Positions 51,196 through 59,580 of a stretch of 64,000 nucleotides of DNA are shown here, piece after piece. The translations under genes and the position numbers were made by a program. Below the pieces are notes generated by a model, which was not told where the DNA came from, ran no database searches, and saw nothing but the letters and a program-made list of their open reading frames with translations. The stretch's first letter is position 1. Each line of letters opens with the position of its first letter. This DNA is from Carnobacterium pleistocenium FTR1 (GTDB lineage Bacteria; Bacillota; Bacilli; Lactobacillales; Carnobacteriaceae), in the NCBI RefSeq assembly GCF_000744285.1, contig NZ_JQLQ01000002.1, forward strand, positions 434,001-498,000, read 5' to 3'.

Positions 51196-51563
51196 TGAGT
51201 AAAAAAGCGAGAGCACTCAATACGCTAATCCAATTTAAAACCGTATTAATGGATGAAAAAAACGCGCTGATCAAAAATGACAGTGCGAAAGTAAAAGCAC
51301 TTGTAGAACAAAAACAGACCTTTTTAGATAGACTTCCCACTTTAACGACTGATGGGTTGAAAAAAGAAGACCTGATCGGAGTGGTTGAAGAGATCAAAAA
51401 CCTACAACAAACCAATTTGGTTCTAACGCAGCAAGTCATCAGTTACCAAGAAATGATGATGAAAGCTATTAGTACAGGGGTCAAAAAAGGTAGCTCTACT
51501 TACTCCAAACGGGGAGATTACAGTGCCGCACAACAAGCCAATCTAATTGATCAATCCCTATAA
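51195..51563 (+). CDS. flgN: Flagellar export chaperone FlgN
   Basis: This 122-residue, largely helical protein has charged heptad-like stretches (FKTVLMDEKNALIKNDSAKV...), typical of FlgN, which guards the hook-filament junction proteins FlgK and FlgL before export. Both substrates are encoded directly downstream. The assignment rests on fold character and position, since FlgN sequences are poorly conserved. Confidence 0.8.
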   Translation: MSKKARALNTLIQFKTVLMDEKNALIKNDSAKVKALVEQKQTFLDRLPTLTTDGLKKEDLIGVVEEIKNLQQTNLVLTQQVISYQEMMMKAISTGVKKGSSTYSKRGDYSAAQQANLIDQSL

Positions 51564-51575
51564 AGAGGTGAAAGA

Positions 51576-53006
51576 ATGTCAGGTTTATTTGGAACATTAA
51601 ACAATGCAACTAAAGGGTTGAATGTGCAGCAATCTGCTTTGCAGACAACCAGTCACAATATTTCAAATGCAAATACAGAAGGCTACTCTAGGCAAAAAGT
51701 TACAATGGTAGCAGACAATCCGTATACTCTTGGCGGAATCGGCCAAGTGGGTACAGGAGTTAGAATTGCGTCCATTGATCGAATCGTTGATCCGTATGTG
51801 AACAACCAATTGCGAAATGAAAACTCTTCTTTAGAAATGTATAGCCAAAAATCAGATGTCTTAGGTCAATTGGAAGGGATCTTTAATGAACCTTCAACAA
51901 CTGGCTTAAATAATAATTTGAGCGAAGTCTTTTCTTCTTGGACTTATTTAGGCTCTAATCCTGAACTTGCAACGGCTAAAACAATGGTGGCTCAAAATTC
52001 TGAAACGTTTACTGATACTCTTCACCATATGTCAAATCAAATCGATAATCTACATGACGGTACAGTTCAAGATATTGAAAAAAATGTTTTAGATTTTAAT
52101 TCAAAAGTAGCGCAATTAGATTCATTGAACAACCAAATTTTTAATGTAACGTCTCAAGGTCAAGCACCGAATGATTTATTAGACCAGCAAGATAAATTGT
52201 TAAAAGAATTAACAGGTATTGCTGGAGTTGAAGCCAGTTACGATAAATTTAACCGAGTAAGTATAACGGTTGGTGGACAATCCGTTCTAACCGAAGATTC
52301 AATAGCTGAGTTGAGTGTTGGAACAGACCCAACAGATGGTCAATTAAGTGTCGATGGAGAACCTATCGCTATTACATCTGGAAACATAAAGGGCTCGCAA
52401 GAAGCTTTAACAGAAATTGACACTAAAAAACAAGAACTAAATGATTTAGCTTTTACTTTTGCGACAGCTGTAAATAAAATACACAGTGACGGTGGAACAG
52501 GTGCTGATTTCTTTGAATTGGGATCAGGAGATGATTACGCCGCTTCTATTCAAGTGAATCAAGAAATTCTAGATGATGTTTCAACAATCAATGCAGGGAA
52601 AAATCTTTCTGGAGTTGTTAGTGGAGATGGTACACGTGCTCAAGCGATTGCTTCGTTGCAAAATACCAAACTAGATTACTCTAGTGACCAGGCTGGAATG
52701 ACTTATGATAAAGACACTATGACATTGTCGATTATAAATTCAACAAAAGGTTCAACGGTTTCCGGTGCTTACAATGATAGTGTCACGCAAATGGGAATTG
52801 TGAAGCAACAATCGGATAACATGGTCGATAGTCAAGGAAGCTTAGTCAGTCTGCTTGAAGCCCGTAGAGATTCCGTTTCAGGTGTTTCAATCAATGAAGA
52901 GGTAACCAATACGATTACGTATCAAAGTGCTTTTGAAGCCAATTCTCGCATTATTTCAGTGGTTTCAGAAATGCTCGATACTTTGATCAACCGAACGGGG
53001 GTATAA
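51576..53006 (+). CDS. flgK: Hook-filament junction protein 1, FlgK
   Basis: This 476-residue protein has the rod/hook-type N-terminus (LFGTLNNATKGLNVQQSALQ then TTSHNISNANTEGYSRQ) and the C-terminal EEVTNTITYQSAFEANSRII coiled region shared by FlgK proteins. It is exported and caps the hook. AAAGAGGTG precedes the ATG. The middle domain (about 190-380) is the variable part. Confidence 0.93.
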   Translation: MSGLFGTLNNATKGLNVQQSALQTTSHNISNANTEGYSRQKVTMVADNPYTLGGIGQVGTGVRIASIDRIVDPYVNNQLRNENSSLEMYSQKSDVLGQLEGIFNEPSTTGLNNNLSEVFSSWTYLGSNPELATAKTMVAQNSETFTDTLHHMSNQIDNLHDGTVQDIEKNVLDFNSKVAQLDSLNNQIFNVTSQGQAPNDLLDQQDKLLKELTGIAGVEASYDKFNRVSITVGGQSVLTEDSIAELSVGTDPTDGQLSVDGEPIAITSGNIKGSQEALTEIDTKKQELNDLAFTFATAVNKIHSDGGTGADFFELGSGDDYAASIQVNQEILDDVSTINAGKNLSGVVSGDGTRAQAIASLQNTKLDYSSDQAGMTYDKDTMTLSIINSTKGSTVSGAYNDSVTQMGIVKQQSDNMVDSQGSLVSLLEARRDSVSGVSINEEVTNTITYQSAFEANSRIISVVSEMLDTLINRTGV

Positions 53007-53009
53007 TAA

Positions 53010-53939
53010 ATGCGGGTAACTGATTCGTTAATGTCGAAAAACTTTTTACGCAATCTTTCGGCTAATACAGAAAACGTCATGAAATACCAAAATCAATTGT
53101 CTACGTTAAAAGAAGTCAGCAAACCATCTGATGATCCTTTGAAAGTATCAAAAATTTTAGATTTAAACAACTCAATTATTCAAAATGATCAATATAAAAC
53201 AACCATCAACGATGCCATTCAATGGACAAATGTACAAGATTCTGCATTGAGCAGTGCAACAGAATCGATGCAGCGAATCAAAACCTTGATTCAATCTTCA
53301 GCTAATGATACGCTTAGCCATACCGATCGCCAAGCCAATAAAGCCGAGATTGAATCTGAAATCAGAGGGACTGTTGATGCATTAAATACTAATTTTGGCG
53401 GACGATATGTCTTTGCTGGTATGAATACAACAGAAAAGCCGTTTGAAGTAACTAGTGTAGACGGTGAAATCACGGGTATTACTTATCATGATGGAGTACT
53501 CGATGATAATGCAAGTGGCAATTTGTCACGCGAAATTGCACCAGGTGTTTTAGTTGAACTGAATACAGATGGCCGTAATTTTATGAACGAACAAAATACG
53601 GAGGGAACAGATAATTTAGGTACCTTCTTTTCTGAGGTGTTGACTGCTTTAGACTCAGATAATACAGAAAAACTATCCAGCTTATTAGGCAGAGCTGATC
53701 AAGAAATCGAAAATATAGTTTCTAATCGCGCAAAAACAGGCTCTATCTATAATCGTTTGAATGCAACATTAGAACGTAACGATAGTGAAAAGTTAAACCT
53801 AAAAACAATGTTATCTGAAAATCAAGATATTGATTTAGCAGAAAAATACATGGAGTATACGATGGAATCAACGGCCTATCAAGCTGCTTTATCAATGGGA
53901 ACAAAAATATTGCAAACTAGCATACTGGACTATCTATAA
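53010..53939 (+). CDS. flgL: Hook-filament junction protein 3, FlgL
   Basis: This 309-residue flagellin-like protein has the N-terminal MRVTDSLMSKNFLRNLSANT helix, the conserved FGGRYVFAGMNTTEKPF block and a C-terminal DLAEKYMEYTMESTAYQAAL helix. It joins FlgK to the filament. A terminator hairpin overlaps its stop codon. Confidence 0.93.
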   Translation: MRVTDSLMSKNFLRNLSANTENVMKYQNQLSTLKEVSKPSDDPLKVSKILDLNNSIIQNDQYKTTINDAIQWTNVQDSALSSATESMQRIKTLIQSSANDTLSHTDRQANKAEIESEIRGTVDALNTNFGGRYVFAGMNTTEKPFEVTSVDGEITGITYHDGVLDDNASGNLSREIAPGVLVELNTDGRNFMNEQNTEGTDNLGTFFSEVLTALDSDNTEKLSSLLGRADQEIENIVSNRAKTGSIYNRLNATLERNDSEKLNLKTMLSENQDIDLAEKYMEYTMESTAYQAALSMGTKILQTSILDYL

Positions 53940-53959
53940 GATAGTTCAGTATTTTTTTA
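53922..53959 (+). terminator. Terminator overlapping the flgL stop codon
   Basis: ATACTGGACTATCT pairs with AGATAGTTCAGTAT around a 3-nt loop and is followed by TTTTTTT. The stop codon (53937-53939) lies at the loop and the start of the 3' arm. Confidence 0.8.
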
Positions 53960-53978
53960 ACTTTAATTATAAAATGAC

Positions 53979-54020
53979 TTAACTCTTCATTAACTCTGCC
54001 GATATAAGGAATATAAGGCA
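53979..54020 (+). promoter_or_regulatory. hag promoter P1, sigma-28 type with TGCC-N16-GGCA dyad
   Basis: TTAA (53979-53982), 15 bp, GCCGATAT (53998-54005, consensus). TGCC at 53997-54000 and GGCA at 54017-54020 form the dyad. Confidence 0.8.
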
Positions 54021-54078
54021 AGATTCAAACAGAAGTTTAGTATGTTAAGTAAGAATAAAAGAAAAAATAAAAACATCC

Positions 54079-54120
54079 TTAACAGATAATGAAACCTGCC
54101 GATATAAGAGGTATAAGGCA
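54079..54120 (+). promoter_or_regulatory. hag promoter P2, sigma-28 type with TGCC-N16-GGCA dyad
   Basis: TTAA (54079-54082), 15 bp, GCCGATAT (54098-54105). TGCC 54097-54100 and GGCA 54117-54120. It lies exactly 100 bp after P1 with the same internal register. Confidence 0.8.
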
Positions 54121-54157
54121 ACATAAACATAAAATAGACTTTAGGAGGAACACAATC

Positions 54158-55345
54158 ATGAGAATTAATACAAATACAGCAGCAATGAATACTTACTCTA
54201 ACCTTACTTCAGCTAACGCTTCAAAAAGTAACTCACTAGCTAAACTATCATCAGGTTTACGCATCAACAAAGCAGGAGATGACGCAGCAGGTTTAGCAAT
54301 TTCAGAAAAAATGAAAAATCAAATTTCAGGTATGACTCAAGCTTCACGTAACGCACAAGATGGAATTTCATTAATCCAAACAGCTGAAGGTGCTTTAGGT
54401 GAAACACATAGTATCTTAAATCGTATGCGTGACTTGACAGTTCAATCTAAGAATGGCACTAATACAGATGAAGATACAAGCGCTATCCAAAAAGAAATGG
54501 ACTCTCTTTCATCAGAAATCGGACGTATTGCTGAAGACACTCAATTTAACTCAAAATCTCTATTGAATGGTGGTACGGAAGGTTCAAGTTTTACTTTCCA
54601 AATTGGAGCTAATGCTGGGCAAGAAGTTGGTCTAGATATTAAAGACATGTCTACTACCGGTTTAGGATTATCTACTAGCATGTCAGTCGGAGCTAAAGCT
54701 GCTCTTGACTTAGAAAAAGCAACAGAAGCATCGGATGCAGCAACATCAGCACAAACTGCTACTGCGGGAAACTTGACTAGTGCAACAACAAACAGAACAA
54801 ATGCACAAGCTGCTTTAGATGCAGATCCGGGTAATGTAACACTTACTGAAACTAGAGATGCAACGATTATAGCAGAAGCAGAGGCAAAGTTGTTAGATGA
54901 TAATGCAAAAGAAGTTAAAACAACAACAACAGATACATTAACTAATGCAACAAGTTATAATACAGCTAATTCAACAAATACTGAATTAATAAGTGTAAGT
55001 AAATTGAAAGTTGCTAATACAGTTGATACTGAAGGAAATGTTGTAGGAGAAAAATTAACCGCTGCAGACTATGATAAAGTAATCGAAACAATCGATTCAG
55101 CAATTAAATCAGTCTCTGAAGAACGTGCTAACTTAGGTGCTGTTCAAAATCGTTTAGATCATACTGTTTCTAACTTAGCTACAACAAAAGAAAATTTATC
55201 TGAAGCTAACTCTCGTATTACTGACGTAGATATGGCTGAAGAAATGATGAGCTTCACTAAATCAAATATCCTTTCTCAAGCTTCAACTTCAATGTTGGCT
55301 CAAGCAAATCAAATGCCACAAAGTGTTCTTTCATTATTACAATAA
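54158..55345 (+). CDS. hag: Flagellin
   Basis: This 395-residue protein has conserved D0/D1 ends: MRINTNTAAMNTYSNLTSAN through LAISEKMKNQISGMTQASRN and the LNRMRDLTVQ segment (TLR5-contact region of other flagellins) at the N-terminus, and NLATTKENLSEANSRITDVD to SVLSLLQ at the C-terminus. Residues about 185-300 are a Thr/Ala-rich, probably helical insert unlike the usual D2 domain. The ATG at 54158 follows TTAGGAGGA; an upstream frame from 54089 runs through promoter P2 and was rejected. Confidence 0.95.
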   Translation: MRINTNTAAMNTYSNLTSANASKSNSLAKLSSGLRINKAGDDAAGLAISEKMKNQISGMTQASRNAQDGISLIQTAEGALGETHSILNRMRDLTVQSKNGTNTDEDTSAIQKEMDSLSSEIGRIAEDTQFNSKSLLNGGTEGSSFTFQIGANAGQEVGLDIKDMSTTGLGLSTSMSVGAKAALDLEKATEASDAATSAQTATAGNLTSATTNRTNAQAALDADPGNVTLTETRDATIIAEAEAKLLDDNAKEVKTTTTDTLTNATSYNTANSTNTELISVSKLKVANTVDTEGNVVGEKLTAADYDKVIETIDSAIKSVSEERANLGAVQNRLDHTVSNLATTKENLSEANSRITDVDMAEEMMSFTKSNILSQASTSMLAQANQMPQSVLSLLQ

Positions 55346-55377
55346 TAATCAGATACTAATTAAAAAACACAACAAAT

Positions 55378-55408
55378 AAAAAGCGGGCGTTGTGCCGGCT
55401 TTTTATTT
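55378..55408 (+). terminator. Terminator after the flagellin gene
   Basis: AAAAAGCGGGC pairs with GCCGGCTTTTT (one G-G mismatch) around GTTGT. Confidence 0.8.
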
Positions 55409-55448
55409 ATAGTAAACTATATGATGTTGAGAAATGGAGTTGTCAGAT

Positions 55449-55820
55449 ATGGATATCATACAGCCTATCCCTAAATCTCTTCAGATTCGTCCCCTTGAAT
55501 CGAGTCTGATTCATCAATCCGATAGACAATATTCACACACAGAAGAAATGTCAGATGTAGAAGAAAGACAAGAGCCAATTATTGATTCTGAAATTACCAA
55601 AGAAGAAATAGAGCAAACGGTCGAAAAAGTTAACCATTTTTTAATAGGGTTAAAAACGCAATTTGATTATAAAATCCATGAAGATACTGGCAGAACAGTT
55701 GTCAGGTTGATTGATAAACAAACAGAAGAAGTAATAAAAGAAATTCCACCAGAAAGAATGCTCGATATATTAGCAAGTATTTGGGATTCAGCAGGAATTT
55801 TATTGGATCGAAAGGAATGA
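55449..55820 (+). CDS. flaG: FlaG-family protein
   Basis: This 123-residue protein has the FlaG C-terminal domain: VEKVNHFLIGLKTQFDYKIH, then TVVRLIDKQTEEVIKEIPPE and RMLDILA. FlaG affects filament length in several bacteria. It lies between hag and fliD, its usual place, and is five bases from fliD. I chose ATG 55449, nine bases after GGAG; an ATG at 55434 is possible but has no clear ribosome site. Confidence 0.85.
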   Translation: MDIIQPIPKSLQIRPLESSLIHQSDRQYSHTEEMSDVEERQEPIIDSEITKEEIEQTVEKVNHFLIGLKTQFDYKIHEDTGRTVVRLIDKQTEEVIKEIPPERMLDILASIWDSAGILLDRKE

Positions 55821-55824
55821 AATT

Positions 55825-57309
55825 ATGGCTGGTAGTATTAGTTTTTTAGGCTCTTATTCAGGGATTGATACGGCAACAATTGATTCATTGATTGAAGCTG
55901 AATCTGGTAAGCTTGTTCAGTACTCAAATAAACAAACAGGCATTACAGCAGAGAAAAATGCTTGGAAAGACATCAATACACGCTTAGATAGTTTGTATTC
56001 TAAGCTAGGTACTCTTGAAAAAGACGAGACTTTTCAATCAAAAACGACGACTTCAAGTGATGCAACTAAAGTTGCTATCACGGCAGGCACGAATTCAGTA
56101 GCGAGTAATTATAGTATTGAAGTAACTCAATTAGCGACTTCAAACCAAGCAATTTCAGGTATGTTTACGTTACCAGAGGGTGGAACAATTGATGGAAGTC
56201 TAGGATTGATTGGGACCTTTACTGGTATTAGTCAATCAACTCGTACTGAAGTAGAAGGTGAGTCGACTATTGGAAACTTTGAAATTAGTATTGCAGCAGA
56301 AGATAGCCTAAAAGATATTGTTGGAAAAATCAATGAAAATTCAAAGGAATCAGGAATAGAAGCAAAAATTGTGGATAACCATATTGTAATGACAGATAGT
56401 AAAATGGGCGAACGAACGATGATGTTTGGTGGTGTATCAACTGATGACGAAGGAATTGAAAATGGTAGTATGGCTGAATCATTAGGTTTTAGTCTTGTTG
56501 ATGATGCTTATAAAGGTGGTCAATCAGCTGAACTTACGATAGATGGTATTGCCATTACACGCGATACGAATAGCATCACAGATGCTGTGGAAGATTTAAC
56601 TATTGAACTAAAGGGTTTAACGGAAGCTTCGAAACCTGTTGCGATTGGCATCAAAGAAGATACTAGTACCACGGTTAAAGCATTTCAAGCGTTTGTGGAT
56701 CAATACAATTCAACCTTATCTTTTATTGGCGATCAACTAGATGTTGGCGATCCTTCTGCTGAAGGCAATAGTACTGGAGCTTTAGTAGGGGACAGTTCTT
56801 TGATGCGGTTGCAATCTAGCCTACGTTCGTTAATGAGTCAAAATGTCAATTCGGGAAATGATGCATACAATAATTTAGAATCTATTGGAATTTCCGTAGA
56901 CCGTTTTGGGGCTGCTACTTTAGATTCAGATAAATTAAAAACGGCTTTAGCAGATGATCCAACGGCTGTGAAGAAAATGCTGTTCCAAACCACTTCTATT
57001 GATGCAATAAGTACGGATGAGGCTGGTGTTTTAACGACGGTCACAACTGAAACTGAAGTGGGTATGGCGCAAAAAATGCGTTCATTAGTGGATACGTATA
57101 TTTCAGATGAAACGGGTATTATTGCAACTAAATCGAACACCTATGATAAGTCATTAAAAGACCTCTCCAGCAGTATTACAAAATTCAATGAACGATTAGA
57201 GAAAAAACGTGAAAACTATGTGGCAATGTTTACTCGCTTAGACTCGGCTATGATGGAAGCAGAATCGCAATTAGCTTACTTGCAAAGCCAATTTAGCACA
57301 ACTGAGTAA
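55825..57309 (+). CDS. fliD: Flagellar filament cap protein FliD
   Basis: This 494-residue protein has the FliD N-terminal region (ISFLGSYSGIDTATIDSLIE then AEKNAWKDINTRLDSLYSKL), a middle variable part with AELTIDGIAITRDTNSI, and the C-terminal coiled coil (SITKFNERLEKKRENYVAMF then LDSAMMEAESQLAYL). It caps the growing filament and folds flagellin. AAAGGA precedes the start. Confidence 0.93.
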   Translation: MAGSISFLGSYSGIDTATIDSLIEAESGKLVQYSNKQTGITAEKNAWKDINTRLDSLYSKLGTLEKDETFQSKTTTSSDATKVAITAGTNSVASNYSIEVTQLATSNQAISGMFTLPEGGTIDGSLGLIGTFTGISQSTRTEVEGESTIGNFEISIAAEDSLKDIVGKINENSKESGIEAKIVDNHIVMTDSKMGERTMMFGGVSTDDEGIENGSMAESLGFSLVDDAYKGGQSAELTIDGIAITRDTNSITDAVEDLTIELKGLTEASKPVAIGIKEDTSTTVKAFQAFVDQYNSTLSFIGDQLDVGDPSAEGNSTGALVGDSSLMRLQSSLRSLMSQNVNSGNDAYNNLESIGISVDRFGAATLDSDKLKTALADDPTAVKKMLFQTTSIDAISTDEAGVLTTVTTETEVGMAQKMRSLVDTYISDETGIIATKSNTYDKSLKDLSSSITKFNERLEKKRENYVAMFTRLDSAMMEAESQLAYLQSQFSTTE

Positions 57310-57369
57310 ATTAGTTAGTAATCTAAAAATCTATCATTTTTAGTGTTAGTGGATTGGGTGAATCACTTA

Positions 57370-57487
57370 CTTGAAATTTCTGGTGGAATAGGTTTGCTTG
57401 AAAGCCTGAAGATTTGTTTTTGACTTCAGGTGTTCCCTTGGCTCTCCACAAGCAAACCAGTTCATTCCAGAAGAAATTTCTCTTGAA
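57370..57487 (-). repeat. Palindromic repeat family A, inverted copy (A4)
   Basis: Ends GAAATTTCTGGTGGAAT and ATTCCAGAAGAAATTTC are inverted complements, with GGTTTGCTTG and CAAGCAAACC inside them. The centre pairs CCTGAAG with CTTCAGG. The inner order (CTCCA, AACACCTGAAG on the minus strand) shows it lies in the opposite direction to A2 and A3. It fills the gap between fliD and the FliT-like gene. Confidence 0.75.
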
Positions 57488-57531
57488 ACCCGAAACTTGG
57501 TAAGTAATCAATTAAGAAAGGAGTTTTCATT

Positions 57532-57897
57532 ATGACAACTGATATCGAATGGGCTGAATTGCGAACAAATGTGTTGGAGAATATTCTGGTTCTAATGGAA
57601 ACATGGACTGGGGATCCGGATGAGGCGGTGGCTATCATAGCTGGGAATCAACCGAATTTGGATCAGTTAAAAGCGATTGAGCAACAATTGAGCGAGGATG
57701 CAGCGTTTGGGTATACACCTGCTGAAACAAAACTGCTTACGATTATTATTCCTAAGCAACAACAAATGATGGCTGCTATTCGGGGCGAAAAGCTAAAGTT
57801 AATGGATAAAATGAAACAAATCAATCAAAAAAATAAAGTTAGAGATAATTATGTATCGGTGAAACAGGAGCCGGTATTTGTAGACAGAGGCATTTAA
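57532..57897 (+). CDS. Small helical protein at the FliT position
   Basis: This 121-residue, mostly helical protein has a Lys/Gln-rich C-terminal helix (about 75-105). Its sequence does not let me name it with certainty. Its place between fliD and fliS and its size fit FliT, the chaperone for FliD. AAAGGAG precedes the ATG, and fliS follows after 23 bases. It could instead be an unrelated flagellar accessory protein. Confidence 0.6.
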   Translation: MTTDIEWAELRTNVLENILVLMETWTGDPDEAVAIIAGNQPNLDQLKAIEQQLSEDAAFGYTPAETKLLTIIIPKQQQMMAAIRGEKLKLMDKMKQINQKNKVRDNYVSVKQEPVFVDRGI

Positions 57898-57920
57898 TCG
57901 TAGAGTAGGAGTGAAATAGA

Positions 57921-58286
57921 ATGTATCAAAAAAATGGATCAGCGATTTACAAAGAGAATCAGATTTTAAATGCATCGCCAAAAAAATTGATTGTCCTTTT
58001 ATACGAGGGTTGCATCAAAAATTTGAAATTGGCTGAATTACATATCGCTGAAAAAAATATTGAAAAAACAGGTCAGGCTTTGATCAAAGCACAAAACATC
58101 ATTGCTGAATTAATGAATACGTTAAACTTTGAAAAAGGTGGAGAGGTCGCAGAAAATCTATACCGGATGTATGAGTACCTCGCTAGCGAATTGATTAAAG
58201 CGAATGTATCGAAAAATGCAGAGGATGTAAAACGTAGCCGTGAATTGGTAAAAGAATTACGCGATGCTTGGATTGAAATGGACTAA
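57921..58286 (+). CDS. fliS: Flagellin export chaperone FliS
   Basis: This 121-residue protein has the FliS pattern: MYQKNGSAIYKENQILNASP, KLIVLLYEGCIKNLKLAELH, INTLNFEKGGEVAENLYRMY-type helix and a C-terminal LVKELRDAWIEM. It wraps the C-terminus of flagellin before export. It is last in the hag-side cluster and is followed by a terminator. Confidence 0.93.
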   Translation: MYQKNGSAIYKENQILNASPKKLIVLLYEGCIKNLKLAELHIAEKNIEKTGQALIKAQNIIAELMNTLNFEKGGEVAENLYRMYEYLASELIKANVSKNAEDVKRSRELVKELRDAWIEMD

Positions 58287-58368
58287 TTTAGCAAAACGAC
58301 AAGTGTTGCTTTTTGGACACATTTTAAAAACAGTCGAAATCAAACAAGTAATTAAATGACCCACCTCC

Positions 58369-58396
58369 ACCTTACTTGGGAAGAGTAAGGTTTTTT
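58369..58396 (+). terminator. Terminator after fliS
   Basis: CCTTACT pairs with AGTAAGG around TGGGAAG, followed by six T. Confidence 0.8.
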
Positions 58397-58471
58397 GTGT
58401 TAGAATTGGAGAGTAAAAGCATTTTTGCTTTGATGATCAAACAAGTGGAAAATACTTAGAGAAAACTAATA

Positions 58472-58500
58472 TTGATAGAAAACAGTATTGTTTCTTTAAT
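58472..58500 (+). promoter_or_regulatory. Probable sigma-A promoter of the flgB operon
   Basis: TTGATA (58472-58477), 17 bp, TTTAAT (58495-58500). A TATAAT at 58568-58573 is an alternative -10 with a poor -35. No sigma-28 pattern is present, as expected for basal-body genes. The rest of 58397-58708 is AT-rich without a gene. Confidence 0.5.
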
Positions 58501-58708
58501 GAACGTAATGTTTCTGTAAAGTCTATTGCTCAATAAAAAAAAATCATATATACTTTCTAAGTATTGATATAATTGATTAATTACTCAAAAAAACGAAAAA
58601 TAACCGAATAAAAATCAATAACGTTTGTATTTTATAGATGATTATGCATGAGTACAGCAATTTCTTAAAGCCAACAAAGTAAAAAAACGACATATGGAGG
58701 GAAAGATC

Positions 58709-59089
58709 ATGAGTGACCCTACTTATAATTTGATGAAAAATGCATTAGATGCAGCATCAATGAGACAAGAAATGATTTCAAGTAATATTGCTAATGTGAA
58801 TACGGATGGTTATAAAGTAAACAAAGTAGCCTTCGAAAGTATTTTAGAAAATGTTTCAAACGGTACCGCATTAAATAAAACAGATGATTTACATATGGGT
58901 TTCGAAAGTTTAACTGATGTGACGCCAGTTGTGTCAAAAAGAACCAATACGTCAGTAAAAGAGAATGGCAACAATGTTGATATCGATATCGAAATGGCTG
59001 AAGAAGCTAGCAATAGCATTTATTACAATGGGTTAGTGACGCAATTAAACGCTAAGTATGCTATGTTGCGTAGTGTAATTACGAAGTAG
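58709..59089 (+). CDS. flgB: Flagellar basal-body rod protein FlgB
   Basis: This 126-residue protein has the rod-family N-terminal motif NALDAASMRQEMISSNIANV then NTDGYK and a C-terminal YYNGLVTQLNAKYAMLRSVI helix. It is the proximal rod subunit. The ATG at 58709 follows GGAGGG; an ATG 15 bases earlier overlaps that site. It is first in the flgBC-fliEFGHI operon. Confidence 0.92.
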   Translation: MSDPTYNLMKNALDAASMRQEMISSNIANVNTDGYKVNKVAFESILENVSNGTALNKTDDLHMGFESLTDVTPVVSKRTNTSVKENGNNVDIDIEMAEEASNSIYYNGLVTQLNAKYAMLRSVITK

Positions 59090-59117
59090 TGATTAAAAAA
59101 CGAAAGAAGGTATAAGG

Positions 59118-59555
59118 ATGTCGATTTTTGATTCTATGCAGATAAATGCGAGTGGATTAAGTTTAGAACGATTGAAGTTAGATACGATCTCAACCAATAT
59201 TGCGAATGCAAATACCACAAGAACAGAAGACGGAGAAGGTCCTTATTTAAAAAAAGAAGTGGTTTTTGAAGAGAGTTTAAAACAGGTTGAAGCATCTTTA
59301 GCTGGTCAAGGGACCAAAAAAAGTTTTGGGGTCCAACCAACTGAAATTAGTGAAAATACAGAAGATATCGTTATGGAATATGATCCAACGCATGCAGATG
59401 CCAATGAAGAAGGCTACGTTCAGCAGTCAAACGTAAATATGGCAGATGAAATGGTCGATATGATGACCACTTTGCGAACCTATGATGCCAATGTGACGGC
59501 TATGAATGCCAGCAAAGAAATGCTGTCAAAAGCCTTACAAATCACAATCGGTTAA
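59118..59555 (+). CDS. flgC: Flagellar basal-body rod protein FlgC
   Basis: This 145-residue protein has the rod signature INASGLSLERLKLDTISTNI then ANANTT, a YVQQSNVNMADEMVDMMTTL segment and a C-terminal coiled helix. It is a rod subunit next to FlgB. GAAAGAAGG precedes the ATG. Confidence 0.93.
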   Translation: MSIFDSMQINASGLSLERLKLDTISTNIANANTTRTEDGEGPYLKKEVVFEESLKQVEASLAGQGTKKSFGVQPTEISENTEDIVMEYDPTHADANEEGYVQQSNVNMADEMVDMMTTLRTYDANVTAMNASKEMLSKALQITIG

Positions 59556-59580
59556 TAAATCAACTTAGAGGAGAATTTAA

